A DNA stretch of 38,236 bases from Selenomonadaceae bacterium (GCA_017518105.1 JAFWWC010000035.1:1-38236), one strand, 5' to 3'; shown: positions 15,250 to 21,817, counted from the stretch's first letter. Notes: a model not told the origin generated them from the sequence alone. Made by a program: numbers and translations.

Positions 15250-15663
15250 TCACGCAGGACTATTCGGCAGAAACTTTTTTTGATGAAAATCTTCTATCAA
15301 CACTTTGAGAAACTTGTTTTTCTTATCTAGGGGGAAAGAAATTTTGGAGAGCGACGACTTTTCTTGTAATGAAGCAATTCCATCTACTATAGCTGTATGG
15401 ATAAGAGGAATTATTTGAATTTCAATAAACACGAACTTAATCGTATCAAAAAATTTCTCCGGAAACGCAAGCTCTTTTATATTTTTTTTATAAACGTGTC
15501 TGAAAAAGTGCACCATAAAACGCAACATCAAAATTGGCATAAGCATTGAAAAAAACACACCAAAAACCGTCAACTGTTTCCTTGCTGCCAACTTCAAAAT
15601 ACTTGCAATGCAGGTGCCGAGGCAGATTATTATCAATACGATTATAACTTTGGTCGCCATCAT
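15250..15663 (-). CDS. Membrane protein, last gene of repressor operon
   Basis: 137 aa, ATG 15663 (a second ATG follows directly), with TGGAGGCTGATTGTT upstream. Two strong N-terminal membrane segments (KVIIVLIIICLGTCIASIL and VFGVFFSMLMPILMLRFMV) are followed by a moderately hydrophobic stretch (FIEIQIIPLIHTAIV) and a basic C-terminus. It is 6 bases from the gene upstream and transcribed with the CI-like repressor, so it should be made in lysogens. It is AT-rich compared with the phage core. I do not recognise the family; lysogenic conversion or superinfection exclusion is a reasonable guess only. Confidence 0.65.
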   Translation of the reverse strand: MMATKVIIVLIIICLGTCIASILKLAARKQLTVFGVFFSMLMPILMLRFMVHFFRHVYKKNIKELAFPEKFFDTIKFVFIEIQIIPLIHTAIVDGIASLQEKSSLSKISFPLDKKNKFLKVLIEDFHQKKFLPNSPA

Positions 15664-15668
15664 AACAA

Positions 15669-16166
15669 TCAGCCTCCATCTAACTTTGTGTAGTTACATA
15701 ACCAATCAACAAAAGTAACCAGTACTATCAGTATGAGTAATCCCCATAACCAATTTAAGCCTATTTCGCTCGGCAAGTCCACCACAAAATTTGAAGATAC
15801 TATTTGCCATTCCCCTGTTTCTTTGCTCAAAGTATATATCCCGAATACTCCAAGAATCGATACAAATAACAAAAGTCCCGTCGCCAATACTGATACCATT
15901 TTAATGTACTTTCGCAATTTCTTCAACGGAGTATACTTCACACAATCCATGAATACCGGCAGAACGAAAAAAAACATAGAGACGAAAAAGCCTTCATTCA
16001 CTTTATAACCCAGAATAAACCACGCCAATACAGTATATGAAAATCTAAAACCCAAGTGCGCCGCCATATTCGGGCTATCCGTTGCAGATAGCGGGTGTAG
16101 CCGTCGGGGACATCCATCGTAATGCGGACAGATTTTTTCTCGTTTCTTTTCTTTTGAGTTGCTCAT
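15669..16166 (-). CDS. Polytopic membrane protein in repressor operon
   Basis: 165 aa. ATG 16166 follows GTGAGGTGTT. A basic, Cys-containing N-terminus (KICPHYDGCPRRLHP, a CxxxxxC pair) precedes four likely membrane segments: about 43-57, 59-78, 90-115 (VLATGLLLFVSILGVFGIY) and 138-156 (LWGLLILIVLVTFVDWL). A shorter start at Met34 is possible but lacks a ribosome site. No family recognised. Co-transcribed with the repressor, so likely a lysogen-expressed accessory gene. Confidence 0.65.
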   Translation of the reverse strand: MSNSKEKKREKICPHYDGCPRRLHPLSATDSPNMAAHLGFRFSYTVLAWFILGYKVNEGFFVSMFFFVLPVFMDCVKYTPLKKLRKYIKMVSVLATGLLLFVSILGVFGIYTLSKETGEWQIVSSNFVVDLPSEIGLNWLWGLLILIVLVTFVDWLCNYTKLDGG

Positions 16167-16214
16167 AACACCTCACAATTACTATCGCGACCGTCGAGAA
16201 TTTTTTTTCTTCTT

Positions 16215-16877
16215 CTATTCCTCTTGCAATCGTTTTTTAAGAACATACGCCCGCCGTCCTTTGTATTCCCCTTCATAAAATATCACCGGAACAAATTCTT
16301 TATATTCTTCGCCGTAGTAACATCTGACTCTAGTTTCATCTTCAATCACAAAAAAATCAATCGTGCTATTGAGCAAATTGTACACAGTTTCATCTTTTAA
16401 TTTGGAAAATTTAACGACCGTATCTATATCGCTGACATTAACTACACAGGCACAAATTTTCCGTGGCGTAGCACGAATTATTCTGTCTAAGCCTTCCGAT
16501 TTAGGAACAGATTCAGGAATTCGCGTTAAGAATTTCTCGCTTGTATATCCCCAGATACCAATATTTTCGCCTTCCAAAAATTCAAACGGAACCGCCTCAT
16601 TCCCATCCGACATTACTATTTTTCCGCTGATTATTTCAATTTTGGTATTTTCCTCATTGTAATGCACTCTATCATTTTTATCGCCCCACATTGCACCTTC
16701 TTTGAGATAACCAACAACGAATTTTGGAGTTTTTTCACTCCAATTTTTATTTTTGCTTTGTTTTACATAAGGATAAACTTCTTTAACAAACAAAACTAAG
16801 AACACCACGCCACTGAAAACCGCGATAATAATCATAACTTTGGAAACTTGACGGCACAATCTTGAAAACCACTCCAT
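16215..16877 (-). CDS. Single-pass membrane protein in repressor operon
   Basis: 220 aa. ATG 16877 follows TTTGAGGTGTCGTA. One N-terminal membrane segment (VMIIIAVFSGVVFLVLFV, residues about 14-31), then about 185 soluble residues with alternating strands (KIEIISGKIVMSDG, FFVIEDETRVRCYYGEEY). With the short basic N-terminus inside, the large domain would face outside the cytoplasmic membrane. It is the first gene after the repressor, 16 bases away. No family recognised. Together with the next two genes it forms a three-membrane-protein set in the lysogeny operon. Confidence 0.65.
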   Translation of the reverse strand: MEWFSRLCRQVSKVMIIIAVFSGVVFLVLFVKEVYPYVKQSKNKNWSEKTPKFVVGYLKEGAMWGDKNDRVHYNEENTKIEIISGKIVMSDGNEAVPFEFLEGENIGIWGYTSEKFLTRIPESVPKSEGLDRIIRATPRKICACVVNVSDIDTVVKFSKLKDETVYNLLNSTIDFFVIEDETRVRCYYGEEYKEFVPVIFYEGEYKGRRAYVLKKRLQEE

Positions 16878-16893
16878 TACGACACCTCAAAAA

Positions 16894-17304
16894 TCACGGC
16901 GTTACTATGCTGTAATTGTTGTTCCCGCCTGTTGCGAGAAAATTTGTGCCGCCGCTATTTCTCTGCACTATTCCTGCCGCCCGACTCTGTTTTGAGTGTG
17001 ACATTTTCAGCGAACCCGCTACATTCATCAGCGTGCTTTGTCCCGTGTCGTTTAGTCCGTCAAACATACTGAGCAAAGTCGTTTGCTTTTTGGATAGGGG
17101 GACTGCCGCCGTTTCGCGACCGAGCAGATAATCTGTCGTCACGTTAAAATAATCCGCTATATCTTTCAACGCCAAATTAGACGGCTCTGTTCGCCCGACT
17201 TCCCAACTTGCTACGGTCTGTTGTGACACCCTCAGTGCTTTTGCAAAATCTTTCTGTGAAACTTGCCTTGACTTCCTTAAACTTTTGAGCCTTTCGACAA
17301 TCAT
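16894..17304 (-). CDS. CI-like repressor (XRE-family HTH)
   Basis: 136 aa from ATG 17304, which has TAAGGAGGTGAGCGTG upstream; an earlier in-frame ATG at 17337 has no such site. Residues about 1-65 form a typical XRE helix-turn-helix: VSQKDFAKALRVSQQTVASW, then EVGRTEPSNLALKDIADYFN and TTDYLLGR. The C-terminal half is short and low in complexity (ending GGTNFLATGGNNNYSIVTP) and has no S24 peptidase Ser/Lys dyad, so RecA-stimulated self-cleavage is not expected. It should bind the TTGTA/TACAA repeats at 17341-17419 and repress the rightward promoter. It faces the Cro-like gene and leads the membrane-protein operon. Confidence 0.9.
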   Translation of the reverse strand: MIVERLKSLRKSRQVSQKDFAKALRVSQQTVASWEVGRTEPSNLALKDIADYFNVTTDYLLGRETAAVPLSKKQTTLLSMFDGLNDTGQSTLMNVAGSLKMSHSKQSRAAGIVQRNSGGTNFLATGGNNNYSIVTP

Positions 17305-17325
17305 CACGCTCACCTCCTTATGCGG

Positions 17326-17331
17326 ATTATA
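17326..17331 (-). promoter_or_regulatory. -10 box of the leftward repressor promoter
   Basis: TATAAT on the - strand. The expected -35 position (TTTAAA, 17 bp upstream) is weak and overlaps the operator at 17341-17364, so the repressor may activate or block its own promoter. The predicted transcript start is next to the ribosome site, giving a very short leader. Confidence 0.55.
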
Positions 17332-17340
17332 CTTCATGTT

Positions 17341-17364
17341 GTTGTAGTTTTAAAGCCTTACAAC
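17341..17364. promoter_or_regulatory. Operator half-site pair near the repressor promoter
   Basis: GTTGTA (17341-17346) and TACAAC (17359-17364) are perfect inverted arms with a 12-bp centre. The same arms occur at 17404-17419 with a 4-bp centre. Likely binding sites for the CI-like and Cro-like proteins. Confidence 0.6.
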
Positions 17365-17384
17365 AAAATTTTTAAAACTTTTCG

Positions 17385-17413
17385 TTGACAACTACGTTTT
17401 GAAGTTGTAGTAT
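17385..17413 (+). promoter_or_regulatory. Rightward early promoter (PR-like)
   Basis: TTGACA (17385-17390), 17-bp spacer, TAGTAT (17408-17413). The -35 is consensus. The -10 lies inside the palindromic operator at 17404-17419, so a bound repressor would block RNA polymerase. It drives the Cro-like gene and probably the whole early region. Confidence 0.85.
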
Positions 17414-17419
17414 TACAAC
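17404..17419. promoter_or_regulatory. Palindromic operator over the early promoter -10
   Basis: GTTGTA-GTAT-TACAAC has perfect 6-bp arms and covers the -10 box of the rightward promoter. With the site at 17341-17364 it makes a two-operator switch between the diverging CI-like and Cro-like genes. Confidence 0.75.
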
Positions 17420-17446
17420 AAAGTTAAGTTAGCGAAGGAGATTCCC

Positions 17447-17653
17447 ATGAAAAAAAATCTTCTGAAAGACTTGCGCGGCGGCAAATCTCAGGCAGAGATT
17501 GCGAAAGAATTTAATGTTTCACAGCAAGGCTGGCAGTCGTGGGAAATAGGACGTACCGTACCCGACAACGCAACCATGTTGCAAATGGAAATGAAATTTA
17601 ACGTTCCTATGGAAGTCATTTTTTTTGATTCTTTTAACTACAAAAAGCCGTAA
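17447..17653 (+). CDS. Cro-like HTH protein
   Basis: 68 aa, ATG 17447 after GAAGGAGATTCCC. A minimal XRE-type helix-turn-helix: KSQAEIAKEFNVSQQGWQSW, then EIGRTVPDNATMLQMEMKFN and the typical end of the domain. It diverges from the CI-like repressor (142 bp between starts) and is the first gene of the rightward transcript, which is the Cro arrangement. It would compete for the same TTGTA/TACAA operators and shut off the repressor operon. Confidence 0.85.
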   Translation: MKKNLLKDLRGGKSQAEIAKEFNVSQQGWQSWEIGRTVPDNATMLQMEMKFNVPMEVIFFDSFNYKKP

Positions 17654-17673
17654 TTTTTTTAGGAGGAGTTTTT

Positions 17674-17733
17674 ATGAAGAAAGCTCAGCTCGTCTCGCTT
17701 GAAAATAATCAGGCTTTGACGTCCGCCTGCTAA
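17674..17733 (+). CDS. 19-codon leader-like ORF, possible Rha-type remnant
   Basis: ATG 17674 has an excellent ribosome site (AGGAGGAGTTTTT). The peptide is MKKAQLVSLENNQALTSAC and then stops. The pattern LV.L.NN.A.TS matches the first residues of Rha/antirepressor-type phage proteins, whose following VA..F.K.H segment is absent. It may be the stump of a deleted antirepressor gene or a translated leader in front of the structured region at 17735-17951. Weak evidence on function. Confidence 0.4.
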   Translation: MKKAQLVSLENNQALTSAC

Positions 17734-17734
17734 T

Positions 17735-17951
17735 TTTTCCCCGCAAGGTTGACACCGGCCGCCGTTTTCTTCGCGGCGGTTACTGTGAGCCCTGCGGGGA
17801 CTGGGCTCAACGCGTTGCCATGCGTTTGACTTATCCGGAGATAAGTAGCCTTTGCAACGCACCCTCCTAAAATTTGTTGCCCATTAGAAAATCTCCCTAA
17901 TCTTCAGTTCAGCCCATCGGCGACGGTGGGTTGACTTGAAGAAATTTTTTT
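17735..17951 (+). ncRNA. Candidate structured RNA in the early transcript
   Basis: This 230-bp gap has no convincing gene but several perfect stems: CCCCGCA/TGCGGGG (17739-17745 with 17793-17799), CCGCCG/CGGCGG (17759-17764 with 17774-17779), GAGCCC/GGGCTC (17787-17792 with 17803-17808), ACTTATC/GATAAGT (17829-17835 with 17840-17846, CGGA loop) and GCGTTG/CAACGC (17812-17817 with 17855-17860). The loop of the third hairpin is the partner strand of the first stem, so an H-type pseudoknot or two alternative folds are possible. A terminator-like hairpin ends the region. A 48-codon open stretch in frame 3 (17709 onward) lacks a good start. A role in antitermination or early-gene control is inference. 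Confidence 0.45.
17902..17951 (+). terminator. Long hairpin with T7 before the early operon
   Basis: Bases 17902-17918 pair with 17925-17941 (16 of 17 positions including G-U pairs, one mismatch; loop GGCGAC), followed three bases later by seven T. The next gene's ribosome site (AGGAG) begins directly after the T run, so this can act as a terminator or attenuator for the early operon, or as the end of the RNA described above. Confidence 0.65.
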
Positions 17952-17965
17952 AGGAGTGATTCACA

Positions 17966-18175
17966 TTGACCTTTGATGAAAAAGAACATATGGACAGCCG
18001 CATTAATTTCGCGGTTATGGCTCTCGATGCCGATTATCAGCGCGTCTCCGCCGAAGCCGCCCATTTCCGCGAGCTCTTTTACAACAGCCGCGAACTCGCC
18101 GAGCAGTATCACGAACAGCGCATGATTCTTTTGGAAGCTAAAGCCCGCTTGTGGAATACCGAGGAGGATTTTTAA
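17966..18175 (+). CDS. Hypothetical 69-aa early protein
   Basis: TTG 17966 after TAGGAGTGATTCACA. The protein is charged and helical (MDSRINFAVMALDADYQRV, FRELFYNSRELAEQYHEQR) without membrane segments. Its stop overlaps the ATG of the Sak4-like ATPase (TAATG), so the two are translationally coupled. First gene of the recombination operon. No family recognised. Confidence 0.7.
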   Translation: MTFDEKEHMDSRINFAVMALDADYQRVSAEAAHFRELFYNSRELAEQYHEQRMILLEAKARLWNTEEDF

Positions 18176-18855
18176 TGGCCAGACCTATACTCGTCTACGG
18201 ACAACCCGCCTCAGGCAAATCCTTCGCCTTCAAGACCCTTGACCCCGACAAAACCATTATCCTTGACGTCGACAACAAGGGCGCATTGCCGTGGCGCGGT
18301 TTCAAAAAAGATTATTCCGCTGACAAGAAAAATTTTTTCTCGCTGGACACACTCGACAAAATCTACAGCTCCATTAAGAAAATCGCCGCCGACAATTCCT
18401 ACAATCACATTTCCGTTATCGGCGTCGACGGCTTTAACAATGCCCTCGTCAACGAGCAAACTTTCTACGACGAATGGCACACTCCCAAGAATCCTTACGA
18501 GAAATACGCCGAGCTTGCCAAAAAGACCAAGCGTATTATCAAGCTTGCTCAGAACATGCGCGACGACTTGACCGTCATTTTCACCGCTCACGTCGAATGC
18601 GCCGATTCTTTTGCCCCAGGCGACGTTGACCATCTGCTTACACCCGGTCGGCAGCTCAAAGACAAATTCCGCATTGAGGGAAGTTTCCTTTACGTCTTCT
18701 ACGCCAAAATCGACGCCGACGGTAATCATTTCTTCGAGACCTGCCCTATCAATTCTACCGCCCGCTCGCCCGAAGGTTGCTTTCCTACTCAAATCCCCAA
18801 TGACTTTCAGCTCATCATCGACACCATCAACCATTACGAAAACGGAGATGATTAA
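18175..18855 (+). CDS. Sak4-like RecA-fold ATPase (phage single-strand annealing/recombination)
   Basis: 226 aa, ATG 18175 with GAGGAGG upstream. Walker A is GQPASGKS at residues 9-16 and a Walker B-like strand ISVIGVDGFNN follows near residue 80. This is the AAA_24 type of short RecA core typical of the Sak4 family, which promotes annealing or strand exchange together with a phage SSB. The next gene is a DUF669 SSB-like protein, the usual Sak4 partner, and a RusA resolvase follows. Acts in the cytoplasm on replicating phage DNA. Assignment to Sak4 rests on size, P-loop and neighbourhood. Confidence 0.8.
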   Translation: MARPILVYGQPASGKSFAFKTLDPDKTIILDVDNKGALPWRGFKKDYSADKKNFFSLDTLDKIYSSIKKIAADNSYNHISVIGVDGFNNALVNEQTFYDEWHTPKNPYEKYAELAKKTKRIIKLAQNMRDDLTVIFTAHVECADSFAPGDVDHLLTPGRQLKDKFRIEGSFLYVFYAKIDADGNHFFETCPINSTARSPEGCFPTQIPNDFQLIIDTINHYENGDD

Positions 18856-19476
18856 ATGGGTATCAATCTTAACGACCGCGGTTATAACGACGTTCAAGCC
18901 TCTAACCCCGGCGAATTCGTCAAGCTCCCCGCCGGCGGTTACATTTGCAGGATCATCAACGCCGAACTTTCCAATTCCAAAGCCGGCAATTTAATGCTTG
19001 TTCTTTCTGTCGACATTGCCGAGGGCAAATTCCAAAACTTTTTCAAGAACGCCACCGACGCCGCTCGTAAATTCAATCCCGATAAAAAGTGGGATAACTC
19101 AGGCATCTACCGCCAACTCGTTTTCGATAAGAGCGGGCGCGTCGCCTCTTTCTTCAAGGGGCTCATCACCTGCATTGAGCGTTCTAATCCCAAGTACAAA
19201 ATTAATATCGCCGATTTTGAACCCGCCTCTTTGTGTGGGCTTTTTTGCGGTTTCGTCTTCGCTTACGAGGAATATCAACGCCGCGACGGAGACATCGCCG
19301 AAGCTATTCATATCAAATTCCCCAAATCCTATGACGACATTTGCGACGGCAATTTCAAAGTTCCCGACACCAAACGACTTGATACCATGCTAGGCAAAGC
19401 GTTGAAGGCAATATTGGATGATAAGGACGACGACTTCGGCGGTGAACCTGTTGACCCCGACGATATTCCTTTCTGA
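18856..19476 (+). CDS. DUF669 family, single-stranded DNA-binding-like protein
   Basis: 206 aa, ATG 18856 directly after the previous TAA. The N-terminus (PGEFVKLPAGGYICRIINA, then LVLSVDIAEGKFQNFF) has the pattern of DUF669 proteins, phage SSB analogues with an OB-like core. The C-terminal tail is acidic and ends DPDDIPF, the type of tip that docks partner proteins in bacterial SSBs. It pairs with the Sak4-like ATPase upstream. It probably coats ssDNA during phage replication and recombination. Confidence 0.8.
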   Translation: MGINLNDRGYNDVQASNPGEFVKLPAGGYICRIINAELSNSKAGNLMLVLSVDIAEGKFQNFFKNATDAARKFNPDKKWDNSGIYRQLVFDKSGRVASFFKGLITCIERSNPKYKINIADFEPASLCGLFCGFVFAYEEYQRRDGDIAEAIHIKFPKSYDDICDGNFKVPDTKRLDTMLGKALKAILDDKDDDFGGEPVDPDDIPF

Positions 19477-19497
19477 TTTTTTTCTCGGTGATTCGTC

Positions 19498-19998
19498 ATG
19501 ACTTGCGCCTTTTGCGGAAAAGAACTGCCAGCTGGAATTAGGAGCCATTGTCGCTACTGTTCCTCTTCATGCCGTTCTAAAGCCTCTTATTACCGCAACA
19601 TCACCAAGCGCAGAGCTTTAGCCCGTGAACGTTATCACCGCCTTTTGGGGAAAGAAAAGCCCGCACCTCAGACCGTCTCTTGTCCTATCTGCTGCAACCT
19701 TTTCTTGCAACGACGCACTAACCAAATCTATTGCTCGGTTCGTTGCAGACGCGCTGCTTATAACGCTCGTCGTCGTGAGGCACGCAAAGCCGCCGGTGAA
19801 GTCTTTCGCCGACACTCCGCTCCTCGTCTATATCACGACGTCCCTTTCTATCCTTTCATCAAACCCGTTGAAGTCAAGCCGCCTCCGTCGACGCCAGAGC
19901 TCGTCAAGGAACACCGACCTTGGATTCTTGAACACCGCTTGCCCACTCAGGCTGAAATGGACGCCTTGCTTGACCGCATTTTCGCTAAGGAGACTTGA
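19498..19998 (+). CDS. Double zinc-finger protein
   Basis: 166 aa, ATG 19498. Two zinc-binding clusters are visible: residues about 3-25 (CAFCGKE, then CRYCSSSC) and about 62-85 (CPIC, then YCSVRCRRAAYN), each followed by a basic helix rich in Arg. The C-terminal 60 residues are Pro-rich (FYPFIKPVEVKPPPSTP). This is a small DNA- or RNA-binding protein of the kind often found in phage replication operons. No enzyme motif. Upstream ribosome site is weak (TCGGTGATTCGTC). Confidence 0.75.
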   Translation: MTCAFCGKELPAGIRSHCRYCSSSCRSKASYYRNITKRRALARERYHRLLGKEKPAPQTVSCPICCNLFLQRRTNQIYCSVRCRRAAYNARRREARKAAGEVFRRHSAPRLYHDVPFYPFIKPVEVKPPPSTPELVKEHRPWILEHRLPTQAEMDALLDRIFAKET

Positions 19999-19999
19999 T

Positions 20000-20233
20000 A
20001 TGTTCTATCGTGATTTAAATGAAATTCGTTGCCGCTCCAATTTACTCTCCGTCATTTTGAACGAGGCGACCAATTACAGCCGCCGCCCTTTGCCCGCGGA
20101 ATTTGCCGACGTCAAGCGCGAATGGGACGAGCTCACCTACATTTGGCAACAGCCCGTTCGACTGGGAAGCGGCGTCGAAATTGCCGAGGCTAATTTGGAG
20201 GATATCAATCATGATTTTCTCGGCTCCCATTGA
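20000..20233 (+). CDS. Hypothetical 77-aa protein
   Basis: ATG 20000 overlaps the last base region of the upstream gene with AAGGAGACTTGAT as ribosome site. Short helical, charged protein (SNLLSVILNEATNYSRRPL, FADVKREWDELTYIW). The end overlaps the RusA-like gene by 23 bases in another frame. Found next to resolvase genes in several phages, but I do not recognise a named family. Confidence 0.65.
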   Translation: MFYRDLNEIRCRSNLLSVILNEATNYSRRPLPAEFADVKREWDELTYIWQQPVRLGSGVEIAEANLEDINHDFLGSH

Positions 20234-20594
20234 ACCCGTTCCTTTCTCCCGACCCGCTCAAAACGGAAGACGGCGTTTCAACAATCAGCGTTATTCCGAG
20301 TTCAAAGACGCTCTCGCTTTCTTTGCTCATAACGCCATGCGTGGCAGAGACCCTTTCACCGGCGCGATTAAAATCACCGTCGATTTTTTCAAGCCGCGCC
20401 CCAAAAAATCTAAACACCATTGCGGAAACTTCGCTATTGTCCCTTCCTTCGGCGACGTTGATAACTTGCTCAAAGCCGTACTCGACGCTTTTAACGGCGT
20501 TTGTTTTCTTGACGACCGACAAGTTATCGACGCCCGCGCCAGAAAATTTTTCGGCGTCCCGCATATCGAAATCCATTTGGAAGAAGTCAAATGA
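20211..20594 (+). CDS. rusA: RusA-like Holliday junction resolvase
   Basis: 127 aa, ATG 20211 after TTGGAGGATATCAATC. The RusA signature is present at residues about 81-102: GDVDNLLKAVLDAFNG followed by DD, containing the acidic residues that hold the metal and the Lys of the family. The N-terminus (PIEPVPFSRPAQNGRRR) and the FFKPRPKKSK stretch are also typical. RusA dimers resolve four-way junctions made by recombination and replication, here most likely produced with the Sak4/SSB pair. Length is normal for the family (about 120 aa). Confidence 0.88.
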   Translation: MIFSAPIEPVPFSRPAQNGRRRFNNQRYSEFKDALAFFAHNAMRGRDPFTGAIKITVDFFKPRPKKSKHHCGNFAIVPSFGDVDNLLKAVLDAFNGVCFLDDRQVIDARARKFFGVPHIEIHLEEVK

Positions 20595-20752
20595 AAGAAA
20601 GGCAATCGGGCAAAGACGAATTACATCTTGACTTCGTGGAATTTGTTCACGACAAGAGGACGCCTGCAGACATTGCCTATGAACAGTGGCTGAAGGAAAG
20701 GGACGCTCAAGGAACCAAAGGCAACGAACAGACGGAGGAAATCAAATGCTGA
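20591..20752 (+). CDS. Small 53-aa charged protein
   Basis: ATG 20591 overlaps the RusA stop as ATGA, and the reading frame runs without interruption to TGA 20750-20752, overlapping the start of the next gene (20746). The peptide is charged and helical (ELHLDFVEFVHDKRTPADI, AYEQWLKERDAQG). The double overlap and in-operon position argue for a real gene. No family recognised. Confidence 0.6.
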   Translation: MKERQSGKDELHLDFVEFVHDKRTPADIAYEQWLKERDAQGTKGNEQTEEIKC

Positions 20753-21537
20753 TTGAACTCTCTCTTTTCGGCTTTACCGATAAAGTTGCCGACGCCGTGG
20801 CGTTGCTCCGAGAACACGAGCCCCCCGAAGGTTATTACCTGTGCTTCAGCGGCGGCAAGGATTCTGTGGTGATTTACGATTTGGCTGTCCGCGCAGGTGT
20901 TAAATTCGACGCACATCACAACATTACGACCGTTGAGCCGCCTGAGCTTTTGCAATTCATTAAGCGCGAGTATCCTCTCGTCGTCAACGAGCACCCTTCA
21001 ACTACCATGTACCAATTAATTGTCAAACACCACATGCCGCCTTTGAGGACTGCTCGCTATTGTTGCGCCGCTCTCAAAGAACGCGGCGGTGTCGGGCGCG
21101 TCAAAATTACCGGTATTCGCTCCGAAGAATCGTCAAGGCGCGCTAAGCGTCGGCAGGTTGAAACCGACCGACACGGCTCTACATTCGTTCACGTCATTAA
21201 AGATTGGACTGCCGCCGACGTTTGGCAGTACATTCGCGAGAACAATCTGCCTTATTGCAAACTCTATGACGAAGGCTTTCATCGAATCGGCTGTGTGCTC
21301 TGCCCCTTCCAAAACTTTGCTCAAGTGCAACGTGACTTGGAACGCTTTCCCTCCGTCGTCGATTATTACCGCCGCGCCTGTCGTGCGTCCTTCGCCGCGA
21401 ACAAGGACACTATCCGCAATTGGACGAGTGGTGACGACATGTTCAACTGGTGGATTCAAAATCGCCGCGGCAGATTTATCGTCGACGATTGTAATTCTAT
21501 CCCACTTTTCTCCGAGGACGACGGCTGGATTTTGTAA
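20746..21537 (+). CDS. Phosphoadenosine phosphosulfate reductase family protein
   Basis: 263 aa from ATG 20746, with GGAGGAAATCAA upstream. The PP-loop is clear: FSGGKDSVVIYDLA at residues about 34-47, followed by VEPPEL and the RYCCAALKE segment (Cys106-Cys107), then ITGIRSEESSRRA and IGCVLCPFQN (Cys183, Cys186). Enzymes of this group activate substrates with ATP; the four cysteines could hold an iron-sulfur cluster or zinc. Phage members are common but their substrates are mostly unknown: sulfur transfer to tRNA, nucleotides or DNA (DndC-like) has been proposed for relatives. It lies between recombination and helicase genes, not in a sulfur operon. Confidence 0.85.
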   Translation: MLIELSLFGFTDKVADAVALLREHEPPEGYYLCFSGGKDSVVIYDLAVRAGVKFDAHHNITTVEPPELLQFIKREYPLVVNEHPSTTMYQLIVKHHMPPLRTARYCCAALKERGGVGRVKITGIRSEESSRRAKRRQVETDRHGSTFVHVIKDWTAADVWQYIRENNLPYCKLYDEGFHRIGCVLCPFQNFAQVQRDLERFPSVVDYYRRACRASFAANKDTIRNWTSGDDMFNWWIQNRRGRFIVDDCNSIPLFSEDDGWIL

Positions 21538-21550
21538 GGAGGTGATAACC

Positions 21551-21817
21551 ATGATGCCTGACATTATTTTTCGGGAACGTACACCGACCGAGAAAATTCT
21601 TGAACTTCAACTCGATTATAACCAACATCAAATTTGGCACTGCCAAGAAGACATTGCCTTTTGCAATATCAACCTTAATCACGGCGAGCCCTCCGCTCCA
21701 GAGATTGAATTCTGCCAAAAGCTCATTGAGCGCGCCAATCAGAGAATACGCGACCTTTCTTTCGAGCGTAAAGCTCTTCAACTCAAATTGCAAAATGAAA
21801 GGAGGAATAAATCTTGA
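21551..21817 (+). CDS. Hypothetical helical protein
   Basis: 88 aa, ATG 21551 after AAGGAGGTGATAACC (a second ATG follows directly). Rich in Glu, Gln and Arg and probably two long helices (TPTEKILELQLDYNQHQIW and FCQKLIERANQRIRDL). The stop overlaps the TTG of the helicase gene, indicating coupling. Could be a helicase accessory protein; no family recognised. Confidence 0.7.
   Translation: MMPDIIFRERTPTEKILELQLDYNQHQIWHCQEDIAFCNINLNHGEPSAPEIEFCQKLIERANQRIRDLSFERKALQLKLQNERRNKS

Noticed and set aside
17735..17870. tRNA or tmRNA in the structured gap
   Set aside because: No cloverleaf with T-loop TTC or CCA-type acceptor stem could be built; the stems fit a different architecture.
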